Below are positions 33,225 to 43,340 of a stretch of 64,000 nt of DNA, piece after piece (the stretch's first letter is position 1; each line of letters starts with the position of its first letter). The notes below the pieces were generated by a model, which was not told where the DNA came from, ran no database searches, and worked only from the letters and a program-made list of their open reading frames with translations. Position numbers and translations under genes: made by a program. The DNA is from Antilocapra americana (lineage: Eukaryota > Chordata > Mammalia > Artiodactyla > Antilocapridae): assembly GCA_007570785.1 (NCBI GenBank), contig ML660777.1, positions 5,154,587-5,218,586 of the forward strand, in the 5' to 3' direction.

Positions 33225-34010
33225 GGATGCAGGTAAAATAATGCCTGGAAGGAAATCTATAACATTAAATGATTATGTTAGGAGAAAACCTAAAATCAAT
33301 AACTGATGTTTCTACCTTATGAAACTAGAGAAGAGCAAATTAAACTTCAAGCATGCAGAAGAAAGTAAATAATAAAAATCAGAGAAGTAAAAAAAAATGA
33401 AAATAGGGAAATGATAAAGAAAAATCAACAAAATGAAAAGTTTCTGATAATGAGTAATAATATAATAAACTTATAGCAAGGCTAACCAAGGGAAAAAGAT
33501 ATAAATTATCAGTATCAAGAGGGAAGGAGGAGCCATGACTGCTGTCCTCATGGATTTTACGGGGCTTATGAGAGAATACTACAAACAACTCCTGCCCATA
33601 AATTTGAGACCTTAGGTGAAATGGACCAATTCCTAGGAAGACACTAACTACCAGAATTTGTGCAGGGATAAATAGATGACCTGAACAGCCCTCTATCTAT
33701 TAAAGACATCGAATTAATAGTATATATTCAAAATAAACAATATCATCACCACCAACAAAAACTTTCCAAAAAAGAAAACACCCAGGCCCAAATGGTCACA
33801 CTGGTGAATTTTATCAAATAACCCATGTGACAGAAATGAAAATAGCAACTGGGAAGTATTTTCAACCAAATAGAAATGAAATGTGTTTCCAAATACGATG
33901 CAACTATAGCAGTGCTTAGAGGCAAACTTATAGCACTAGGTACCTATACTAGGAAAGAAGAGTATCAAATTAATGGCTCAAGGTAAAGGATTGTTAAAAT
34001 TGTCTTCAAA

Positions 34011-34437
34011 TATCTGAATGTCTTTTGCTTAAAAATATGTTTGTTTCATATGGTTGGAAGACAGTTAAAGGGGGTTATAAAAAGGCAATTCTTAGCCCAT
34101 CATAGGAAAGAAATAGCTATCAAAATTCTACAGCTATGGACTCAGTTTCTTTGTGAGACATACTTCCTTAAAGATTCTTATGAGTTCTTCCCAACTACCA
34201 TTTATTAAATGGTAGTGAAGGAAAAAAATTTTTTTCAGTGTTAGTAGGCTATAGATTAACAAACACATTTAAACTGATGTGTTATATAGTAGGTAATGCA
34301 ATGAGCAGTAATTTTTAAAAATCACAGAACTCTAGAACTAGAAGGAGCCTTAAGTGATTTTTAGTCAAACAATAGTAGCCTAAATTCCCTGCCTTTAAAA
34401 ATATCAAAGCCTTGGATTAAAATACAACAACAAAAAA
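34011..34437. other. No gene seen
   Basis: Unique AT-rich sequence between the L1 and a CHR-2 SINE. Confidence 0.5.
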
Positions 34438-34618
34438 GTAACTTTTCCGGTGGTCCAGTGGCTAAGACCCCATACTCCCAGTGCAGGCGGGAGTTCAATC
34501 CCTGGTCAGAGAACTAGATCCCACATGCCTCAACTAAGAGTTGTGTGCCTCAATTAAAAGATACTGCATGGCACAACTAAGACTCCAGGCAGCCAAATAA
34601 ATAAATATTAAAAAAAAA
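34438..34618 (+). mobile_element. CHR-2-type SINE (nearly complete)
   Basis: 'CCGGTGGTCCAGTGGCTAAG', 'CCTGGTCAGAGAACTAGATC', 'CAACTAAGAGTTGTGTGCC' and 'GGCAGCCAAATAAATAAATA' plus an A-rich tail. Confidence 0.88.
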
Positions 34619-35449
34619 TTAAGGGTCCATCCAAGTTTGCACATCAGCAAAAGCAGTGAAGGACAGTTGAACCGTTAGATGACATATTTAGAATTCAGAG
34701 AAAATCCTGTGAAGCTCAGGGACAATCAGGAATATTCCAGACATGCTTACACACTTGGTAAAAGTTGGGTAAATCCACCTTCCTTCCAAAGCCTCTTCTG
34801 GCTCTCCAGCCTCTTCCTTCTCTGTCTTGCCGTAGTATTTTGTCTACTCTGCACTGTAGCATCTACATACCACGATCTATCAATAAAGAGTTGTGAAAAA
34901 TGAGACAAGGAGTAAAAAGTGAGATTTACTACTGGCAGTCTTTGGCCATGCTAGGAAGTCAGCCCATTTGCTCCTAAGGGTTAGTGTGAGGGTCACATCT
35001 TTACTAAAGCACTAGCTACCTGAGACATCAAATATTCCTAGTAGGCATTTTTCTCTTGGCGTGGCAGTAGTCTGTGAATTCCTGCCTACCACCAGTACAT
35101 TTCTACTTAAAATAGTTAAGTGACAAGAAATAAAACTTGCCGTTTTCTATAAAATTTTACAGAAAAACCACATCGTTGCTTTATAGCAGCCAGGCACTTG
35201 TCTCAGTTATTATTTTTTCAAGATAACTCAGTTAGTCTCTCTGTTTTGTATAGGAGCTTATCTTTTATGACAGTTTGATCTTGATTTTAAAATTACTTGG
35301 CCCCATAAAAACATAGACTTGAGTGCTAAATTTTTAGTGCTGGAGGGAATCATGTAATCTGGATGCTGAAAGTTAAATTTTGTGTCTTTTATTGAAAAGT
35401 AAGCATTCCCCTCCCCTTAACAAGTTTTATATTGGCTTGATTTTCAGCA
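34619..35449. other. No gene seen
   Basis: Unique sequence. A 74-codon open frame at 34679-34903 resembles no protein I know. Confidence 0.5.
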
Positions 35450-36005
35450 TCAATGATAGCAGCTACCATTACTGAGTATTTCTTATATGCTAACACTGCT
35501 CTAGATGCTTTCTATAAGTTATTTACCTATAGAAAGTTCTTCTTAAAGTACACTTCAAAATATTGGTTAGTCAATAAATAGCTTAATTTATATCCAACTG
35601 GCAGTTTAATCCTTTGCAAACCCTATGAAAGAAGGTGTATGCATGTGTGCTAAGTCACTTCCAACTCTTTGTGACACTATCAACTGTAGCCCGCCAGGCT
35701 CCCTGTCCAAGGGATTCTCCAGGCAAGAATTCTAGGATGGGTTGCCATTTCCTTCTGGAATCTTCCCAACCCAGGGATCAAACCTGCATCTCTTACACCT
35801 TGTGCATTGCAGGCAGGTTCTTTACCACTGGGCCACCAGGGAAGCTTATGAAAGAAGTTACTATTCCTCTTTTACAGATAGGGGAATTGAACTTCTAGAA
35901 ACAGTATTAATTGCTTAATTTTCAAAACTACTAAAAGTTGACACTAAAACTTAAATGTGAACCTGAAAGCAGAGCCCATACTCTTAAACACTGCCTCCTT
36001 GAATG
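35450..36005 (-). repeat. MIR SINE split by a younger Bov-tA
   Basis: Reverse MIR is recognised at 35450-35540 ('GAGTATTTCTTATATGCTAA') and resumes at 35858 ('CTCTTTTACAGATAGGGGAA', 'CAGAGCCCATACTCTTAAAC') after the nested SINE. Some unrelated sequence also lies at 35540-35620. Confidence 0.75.
35624..35857 (-). mobile_element. Bov-tA SINE with 11-bp target-site duplication
   Basis: TATGAAAGAAG at 35624-35634 and 35847-35857 flanks a reverse Bov-tA containing a small deletion after 'CATTTCCTTCTGG'. Confidence 0.94.
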
Positions 36006-36079
36006 AGCAGTGCAATACCTTGAGCTTACAAGTAGATTCTGAGCACTTATTTAATAAAATTACGAAGAATGTCAGTGAA

Positions 36080-36305
36080 TAATTATATGCAGAGGTGGTA
36101 GCTAGGTGCAATGGAAATAGCATGGGATTTAGGAAAAGTATTTAAAGTTGTGACTCACCTACTTATTTGTTCTGTGACTTTGGCAAATCAATTTATTATC
36201 TCTCTTGAAGCTGTTTTCTTCATACAAAAATAGAAATTCATAAAACCATCTATCTCAGTTGGTTATAGAGAAGAGCAAATTGATGTTTCTAAGTGCTTTG
36301 TAAAT
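36080..36305 (+). repeat. MIR SINE
   Basis: 'GGAAATAGCATGGGATTTAG', 'TGTGACTTTGGCAAATCAAT' and 'AAGTGCTTTGTAAATG' in order. Confidence 0.75.
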
Positions 36306-37641
36306 GCTTTTGAAAGGTATGTAAATGAATTGATGAGTGTATTTCGTCATTTGCTGTAGCCTTCAAGTAGCAACTTTTCTGAATGCTTTTAAAAAGTGAT
36401 TTGATTTATAGAGACATGAGTCTCCAGAGCAGCTCTATTAGAGTGATCTGGTATAAAATGCGATCTGTTATAGATTGCATTCTATAGATCTGTTACAGAA
36501 TAACTCGTAAGACCAGCTTTCTTCGATGAGGTAGAGGTACATCGTTTTTAAGGAATGGTTATTTCATAATACTTTGTAAAGAAATTCTTCACAGATGTTT
36601 CTGTCTCCATTTTGGAAGGGAAGGGAGGCAGAGAGGCCAAAGTGAGTTAGTGCCAGAGTCAGCTTTGAGGTTCCAAGAATCCCGCCACCTTTCGCACACA
36701 GTTGAGAGTTCTGTATTCTCTTGAGTTTATATCTATCCCAATTTGAGAAAAGTCAAATGTCTTTACTTTGAGGGTTGTTTAGTACTCTTCACAAAATGGC
36801 CTCTTTGGCAGTCTAATGAATAATCAGTGAAGGGACCTCCCCCTCACTTCCTTCCCGAAGCTCCTAGGATGGAGCACGTGGGAAGGTCGTGTTCTGTGTC
36901 AAGGAATGAGTTCTCCATACCTTTCATTCCAATCTTGTTTATTTTCTTTTTAGTTTAGGAATTTTGAAACTTAACCCATGTATTCCCTTGTTTACTCAGG
37001 ATTAGTGGCAGAAATGGAACAGACCACAGTAAAAGGGAACGCATTTTGTTCCAGGCTTTCATGAATGTGGTAGCCAGTCAACGCAGCCGTTCAGGATTCA
37101 GTGGGGACTTTGGAAATCTTTTAATTCTTTGTGTTCAGTGTAGGGAACCAGTCAGGATAATCCACTTTCTTTCCTAGTTCCTCCCTCTGGCTCTCCTCTC
37201 CCTCTCACTAACCTTCGTCGCTCCCCACAAACACACACACACCTCATTCACACACAGACCATCACTTAAGAGCTTGGATTACTAGTTTCCGTGATTACCT
37301 AGCTCCCGTCAAAAAGCTAACTGTTCTGTCTCTGTCCGGGTGTGTGTTTTGCAGACAAGAGTTTATGCACGCTGAGTCTCTCTCTAGGTGGCATGGCCTC
37401 GGCTGGGTGAAGGCCTGAGAGAAGCCCCCAGAGTTACAGCTCTCAGTTCATCGTATGGGAGTAGTTTCCTGGGTGCAAATGCAGAAGGGCTGTGCGTGTG
37501 GCCGCCCTCCTGTCTTCAGCAGCCCCATTACTCTGAGAATAGAGGGTCCCGGTAGATTGGGTATGGTGACACGAAAGAAATTGCAGATTAAGTGAGACCA
37601 TTGCTTGTAAGATAGCAGGGTGGAGAAAGAAAGGGAGAGCG

Positions 37642-37749
37642 AGCGGGTGCAGTTTATTTATGGAATGTCGGGGGGCCATGGCGGCTCCGCGGGTCCTAGA
37701 GGCGGAGGACTTCCCTCCCTGCTTGTTTTCTCCCTCTGACCTTGGATGA
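37642..37749 (+). promoter_or_regulatory. Isolated CpG-rich patch with YY1-like site and short Kozak ORF
   Basis: About eight CpGs occur in 75 bp (37642-37712) inside otherwise CpG-poor sequence. The patch contains CCATGGCGGC (37676-37685), a YY1-like core. Its ATG (37678) has G at -3 and +4 and opens a 23-codon frame ending TGA at 37747-37749. An AT-rich TTTATTTAT lies at 37653-37661. It may be an intronic enhancer or a minor alternative promoter; no splice donor of quality follows directly. Confidence 0.3.
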
Positions 37750-38829
37750 ACTAGCGAGCAGTATATTATGCCGGGTGATTGTGCTGGTTTGTCATGGTTA
37801 GCATTCTGGACTGTCACTGGAATGTAGGAAACGGATGAATTTGAATTGAACCATGAGGTGGTCTGCCGGGGCCCTCTCCTTGTCTCGAGGAAACCTGTCG
37901 CTGTTTGTCTGGGCCTGGCCTAATGAAAGCAATGGAGGGAAAGAGAGGTGGGCCTTTGATCTCTTTGTTGCAGCTGCTCCCTGGGAACTCACTGAAATCA
38001 ATGCCCTGTTTTCCTGAAGGAATGAATGGCTCTGCCTAACTAGCTTTGTGAAGCCGTGGGGGAATTCACTGCCTCTGTTTATTGACAGCTGAAAAGGAGC
38101 ACTCGGGGTGGAATGGACCTTCATGTGAAAACCAGGCACAGGGAAAATTAGACCTCAATTTAACACAGAGGAATTTGGAAATTCACCCCAAAGGAGACGG
38201 TGGTTTCTCATGCTTACATTAGAGTTTGGGGCTAGTGTGTAATGAACAATGGAGGTTCTGTCACAACTGTGTTATAAGTAGGAATATGATATGCATAATA
38301 AATGATGTTAAGTAGAAGTTGATTCAACACCCTCCTTGTTTTTTTAAACGCAGAAGTAGAGAAAGGCAGATGTTAGCCATGATATAAATCAGGTGGTTCT
38401 TTTATTTTTGAAGAAGAGAAACAAATTGATACTGAAAATAAGCATTGTTAATATATTACTAAGTTTCTAGAATGAGACTTTTATTCACTTACATTTTGAA
38501 ACCTCTTTGAACTTTGTATCTAAGTTTCATTCATGGGAACTATTCAGACTATTCGTGCTGTTCTGGATTGTGTGTGCTGAGTGGGAATACAACAAAACAT
38601 AGTTATTTTTAAAAATGTATATTCTTAGGATATTGTAGCCGGAAGTCTGTGTCAAACATAAATAAAACTCTAGACCAATTTAGCATTTGCTATGAGAACA
38701 GTCCATAAATCCTAAAATTACTGCCTTACTTTTGACAACACAGTAAAGAAAAAGTCGACTTTATCGCAAGGAAACATCACCAGACCTTTTGTATCTCTCC
38801 TCACTGGCTTAATTTCCCAGGAAGAATTT

Positions 38830-39020
38830 ATAGCTTCTTCCTTTGGCCCTCAGCCCTTTGTGCACACCGCCATTATAGCACTTAACACATTGCCCTGTAG
38901 CTCTTTGTTTAGGTGTATTCTTTTAGCTGGAAGTAAAGCAGCTGTGTCGTATTCATTTTTATATCTCCAAGCCCAGCAAAGCTCTTGGCTCAGTGAATGT
39001 GTGCTAAATGAATGGGGATT
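38830..39020 (+). repeat. L2 3' end
   Basis: 'GCCATTATAGCACTTAACAC', 'TTTATATCTCCAAGCCCAGC' and 'GTGAATGTGTGCTAAATGAA' fit the L2 3' terminus. Confidence 0.78.
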
Positions 39021-41084
39021 GATAGCTCCCTGTACATTACTTTGAATGTACTTACTTATACAGGCTTCAACAGCAGATATACATTTTAGGAAAACCTGAT
39101 TGATCTGTTGTTACCTAATTGGTGCTATAGCTTTTTAAAATCTTTCCTTTATAGAAATTATTAAACAGCTTTTCAACGTGGTAAGTTGGTAAGCCTGTGA
39201 ACAAGAGGCATAGAGAGTGTATGGTGCTGTCCTTTTCAAATCCAAACTCTCTCCTCTAATATTCTTTTAAAAACTATGTCTCAGCATAGTGTTTAGATGT
39301 TTTCAGTAAGAAGATGAAAAAAGTTTTAGAGTTTCGTAGACTTTGACCTGACCAGATTTAGTGATTGAGATGGACAGACTTCCATTCTACATGATTTAAT
39401 TCTGTGGTGGAATGTTAAATAATACAAAACAAAACCTTTGACAGTTTCTGTAACTAGCTTTACTACTACTGTATTTTATGAACCCCTTGACTCTCAGTGA
39501 AAAATGTAAAAGAAATTTTGATCCTAGGGGACTAACTCCCGTGATTTCACAGGAGCCTAAGACAAGCCCAGTTCTGAATTATTCTCAAGTTAAACCCAAC
39601 TTCTTTTTAAACCAGAGCTATAAGTGGGAAATAGTTGTCAGTATTCTTTGGGGAAAAAAAATAACATCTTAAAATCATAATGGAAAACTTTAGAAAATTT
39701 GGGGGAGTGGTGGTTAACTAAGCACACAAGTATAGGAATTGGCTCATATTTTATTCTCCATGTTATTTTTGTTTTATTTTTACTCCAAGATTATTTCCAA
39801 AGACATTATTTGATTTTCTGTCTTGATTAACAGTAGGAATGAGGTTTAAAAAACAGTTTTACATATTGGTGAGTCGTGGGAGCGTCCTGTGTAGGAACAG
39901 GCGCTTGCGTGGGCTGTACAAATGTGATCGAGTCAGCAGATTCTGTTTCTGCTGAGATTTTAGATTTCTTATGAAACAGGAAAATTACCATGGCCTTGAT
40001 CATTGATAGACTCTCGCCCCCAGAAGTATTAACTTGTAGATAAGAAAGCTGGAAGCCTCGTACTTAGGTTTTATAACTTGGCTGCTCTGTCCTCCCAGTT
40101 TCTGGAAGTAATTTCATGTGACATCATACCTAAGTAGGGGGGAGGGCAATGATGGAGGGTGGAAGGAGAAGTGGGGAGTCAAGCAGCACTTTTGTGTTTG
40201 ATATTTCAGCTTAAAAGCGATGAGGCATACGTTGTCCCCATTGATAGAAGGACATGCATACCCCTGGGGGTGACTGCAGTTAAAAGTTGTGTTCTTGCTG
40301 TGTTTATAGAACCAGTTAATGTCAACTACATGATCCTTCATAAAAAGAGCCCTTTTCTTAGGCCTAGAGTCTGTCATATACAGGAAGAGGAATGTCAAGT
40401 ACTTTAATAAGAGTCAAGCCCTCAAAATAAGTTTGGGGATCCACATATATGAGGTCTTCATGTTTTTGTGTGTGTTGATCTCCATCTGCAAACTTCCTAG
40501 CAGAAAGATACCAGGTCCTCCCTCTCAGATGGTTTTCATCCATCTAACAAACAAAATAGACCTGTTAGGGGCTTAGCTAGTCATTGAAAGGAGACATCCC
40601 CCTATGAGTTACATTGAATGAGAAGAAAGATGGGTACCCTTACTGTCAACAAATTCTGACCTTCAGGCCTCTCCTCTGGGTAGTAACCTTGTCTTTGAAG
40701 GAAAAAAAAATGGGGTTCAGCAAAGGTTCCTTTTGGTCTTAGGTTTTCGTCTTGTTTTTTCTTTGGCTGTTTGGTTTTTTTGCCTTTTAACGGTCTTTCC
40801 TTGCCCTTTGACATTGTCTTCCCGTCTTGCCCCTTCAAGCCCTGCTCCGATGGGTCCACACTCCCTTTTCCTAGAGGAGCATGTTCTTAGTTGACCCTTT
40901 TACAGAAGGTTCTGACTGTTACCTGACTGCCTCCTGAAGCTCTGAGGCGTTCTCACTGGAGTTGAGGTCTCTGGAAAAGAGTTGCCAACATACCGGCTCA
41001 GCTTGCATCCTGGGTGCGGCTTTCAGCACCTCACTCATACTGACTCCTCTAATCCTCCAGAGGCCCTCGTGCTGTCCGTAGGGT

Positions 41085-41165
41085 CTTCGTCTCCATGTTA
41101 CAGATGAGAAGCCGAGGCAGAGAGCTGTTCCTCGAGCGATGACAGCTGACTCTGAACGTGGGCCT
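41085..41165 (-). repeat. MIR fragment
   Basis: 'CTCCATGTTACAGATGAGAA' followed by 'CCGAGGCAGAGAGCTG' is reverse MIR core. Confidence 0.6.
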
Positions 41166-41337
41166 TCTGGCACCACGGCTGTGGCTCTTCACGTCACCGC
41201 GTGGCGTCTCTAAAACTAAAAATTCTGGAAGAACTCAGAGATGTGTCTCTGGAAGGTTGGAATATGACATGATGGTATACCGACAGACAAAGTTTTTGAT
41301 CCTGGCATTCCTGAACTTACGTCCTGTGTGTGAATGT

Positions 41338-41389
41338 CTCCTCACCCAGGATTCAGTGTGACTCTCCTCACCCGGGATTCAGTGTGACT
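41338..41389. repeat. Tandem duplication, 2 x 26 bp
   Basis: Units 41338-41363 and 41364-41389 differ at one base (A or G in CCCRGG). A degenerate beginning of a third unit (TTCCTCAG) follows. The array ends 58 bp before the candidate exon 2, just upstream of its branch point. Confidence 0.9.
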
Positions 41390-41447
41390 TTCCTCAGTGC
41401 CTTTCTGTTTTTAACCTCTTGATTTTTTTTTTTCCCTCCTCTTCTAG

Positions 41448-41521
41448 GATTGCTCTCACACCTGGTGTGGCCTCTGTTTCAGGTCACATCTGAAACTCCT
41501 CTGGATCTCAAACTTAGAAAG
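41448..41521 (+). other. Candidate non-coding exon 2 (74 nt)
   Basis: The acceptor has a long T/C tract ending CTTCTAG (AG at 41446-41447), preceded by a branch-point match TTAAC with its A at 41414, 33 nt before the AG. The segment ends AAAG before GTAAGT (41522-41527), a consensus donor (AAG|GTAAGT). It contains no ATG, so it fits a 5' untranslated exon. It has no repeat ancestry that I recognise and lies in the SINE-free part of the window on the same strand as the promoter at 15.6 kb. I cannot match it to a named transcript; a strong pseudo-exon remains possible. Confidence 0.55.
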
Positions 41522-43149
41522 GTAAGTGTATCTCCACTACACCCTCTGACTTCTGCCCAGGCTGTGTGCCCTGGCTAGTGTGAGTCTGTGTCCTCATTCT
41601 CCTACTTGAGAGCACACCCCACAGCCTTCCACAGTAGAGGGGCTTATGTCCCAGAGAACACTTGCTCTCTGAGATTTCTCATTTGAGGAACTGTAGGCCT
41701 TGAGGGAGAAAATAGGGTTGGGGAATACAAAAGCCTGTTTTTCACCCTTTATAAAAATCAAGAGAACATGCTAAGAACTGTCATTGATGTTTATTCATTC
41801 ATATAACTTTAGAAACAATGGACTTTATACAACTGACTTTTATTGATCATGACTTGTTTACTAGAAACTTGTGACCTCCCTCCCTGACATTTAAAAAGAT
41901 GTTTTCAAATGAAGACAGATTAATACTAGGGGAACTTGGCGGGGGCATTATCCTCCATTTAGAATCACATTTTGAATGTTGCATACGTTACAACTCAGTC
42001 TCTAAATCATGCTCCAGCGTTGTGAGGTGATTTTCAGTTTACATACATTCTGTCCAAATTTCCTAAAATTATGAAATAAGTATGCTGCTAAATCCAGTGG
42101 CAGTAACCTAAATTTGCAGGAACTCATGGTTGATGGGATCCCTAATATTTATCAAAAGTTTTTATTTTTCTCCACCATACATGTGGAGATTATGATTTAT
42201 TCTAAACACCCATTTCGAAATAATGACATCTAGTTCAAGCCTTAAATTTCATATCCAACATTCTGGTTGTTTTTTTTCCTGTAAATGTATTAGTTCTCTG
42301 TTTAAGCCCGTTGCCTTCTTCACACTAAAGGAACCCTCCTCCTGTTTGCAGCTCTGGTGCTAACAGTATTGCTTAACCATAGCTGTTGGCTTCTCTCCAC
42401 AGATATTTTTGCAAAATGTCCTTGACTGTAATATGCCATATTTTTTATTCCAATCTTCTTTGTAAGTTTCCTTATATCCCATTTTGTACTTAAGGTTTTG
42501 TTTGTTTTGTTTTTTTCCCTCTTAAACTAGATAAACCACTTCCAATTTCATTTTACTCTTGGGACTGACTTCTAGGAAGGCTGTCCACAGCTGCCCCAGG
42601 TGAAAGGCCAAAGTCAAGAGAATATTAGATATGTGTGTTTAAGTTCCTGTTCTACAAATGGTTCTAATTGAAATTAGTCCACTTCCCCACCCACGCATTC
42701 AAAAGAAAAATTCTAGCAAAATCTGAAGTTGCCAGAATCGCTTCTGTGTGTCATTTGTGTGGCTTCATGACATGTGTAAGACCAGTTCCTGCGAGGTCCA
42801 GTTGTAATTGTTTTCTTCAGTTAAATGTGACATTGCCATTAAAAGCCCAGCTAATAATATTATGCTGCTTAAGAATTTAGAAGTCTTTAGAATACATGAC
42901 ATACAAAACTTTGAAGAAGGCAAGAAATAACTGGAAATTTCTTTTACAAGAAAATGCTAGAAAAAAATTGTGTCACGGCGGTCCAAATCAAAGCAAGACA
43001 TTGAACTGAATCAAAGACTTATACTCTTTCTGTTAGATGTATTGTATCCTGACACAGATTATTAACATTTCCTAATTGTGAGCTTCTCCGGTGTGTAAAA
43101 GCACTCTTGACACTTATTAACAAGGCACATCTACTTTGTACATAAACTT

Positions 43150-43340
43150 CAGACTCTGCCCCAGTCACTGTGCCTCTGTGTGCACATCTGTAACGCACAA
43201 TCTCATAACAGCTCTGCCAGGTAGAGAGATGTCAGCATAAAGAGAAGTTAGGGAACTTGCCTGAGGTTCTGTATCTGGCAAGTAGCAGAGCCACTGTTTA
43301 GACCCAGAGCCATCTAATTTCATAGCCAGTCCTCTCTGCA
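43150..43340 (-). repeat. MIR SINE
   Basis: 'CAATCTCATAACAGCTCTGC', 'GGGAACTTGCCTGAGGTTCT' and 'GGCAAGTAGCAGAGCCACTG' in reverse MIR order. Confidence 0.78.

Larger units (their letters stand above)
29715..34010 (+). mobile_element. Long decayed L1 (5' region to ORF2) with at least five nested insertions
   Basis: The 5' part (29715-30362) has L1M-like leader sequence ('CATTATCAAAGCAAACAAAA', 'CCTGGAGTTTTGAGCTAAGT'). The middle (30734-31990) includes 'ATGGCTGAAAGTTTGCTAAA'. The ORF2 parts (32147-32434, 32828-33007, 33225-34010) include 'CTGGGTAAGAAAACAAGTCA' and 'CCCAGGCCCAAATGGTCACA'. All frames are broken. Nested in it are a hAT element, a CHR-2 SINE, a BovA, a composite BovA with 3' flank and a Bov-tA, so it is older than all of them. 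Confidence 0.75.

Noticed and set aside
37443..38139. Two consecutive minus-strand frames (124 and 113 codons)
   Set aside because: No similarity to known proteins, different frames, and they lie antisense to the predicted transcript without promoter evidence.
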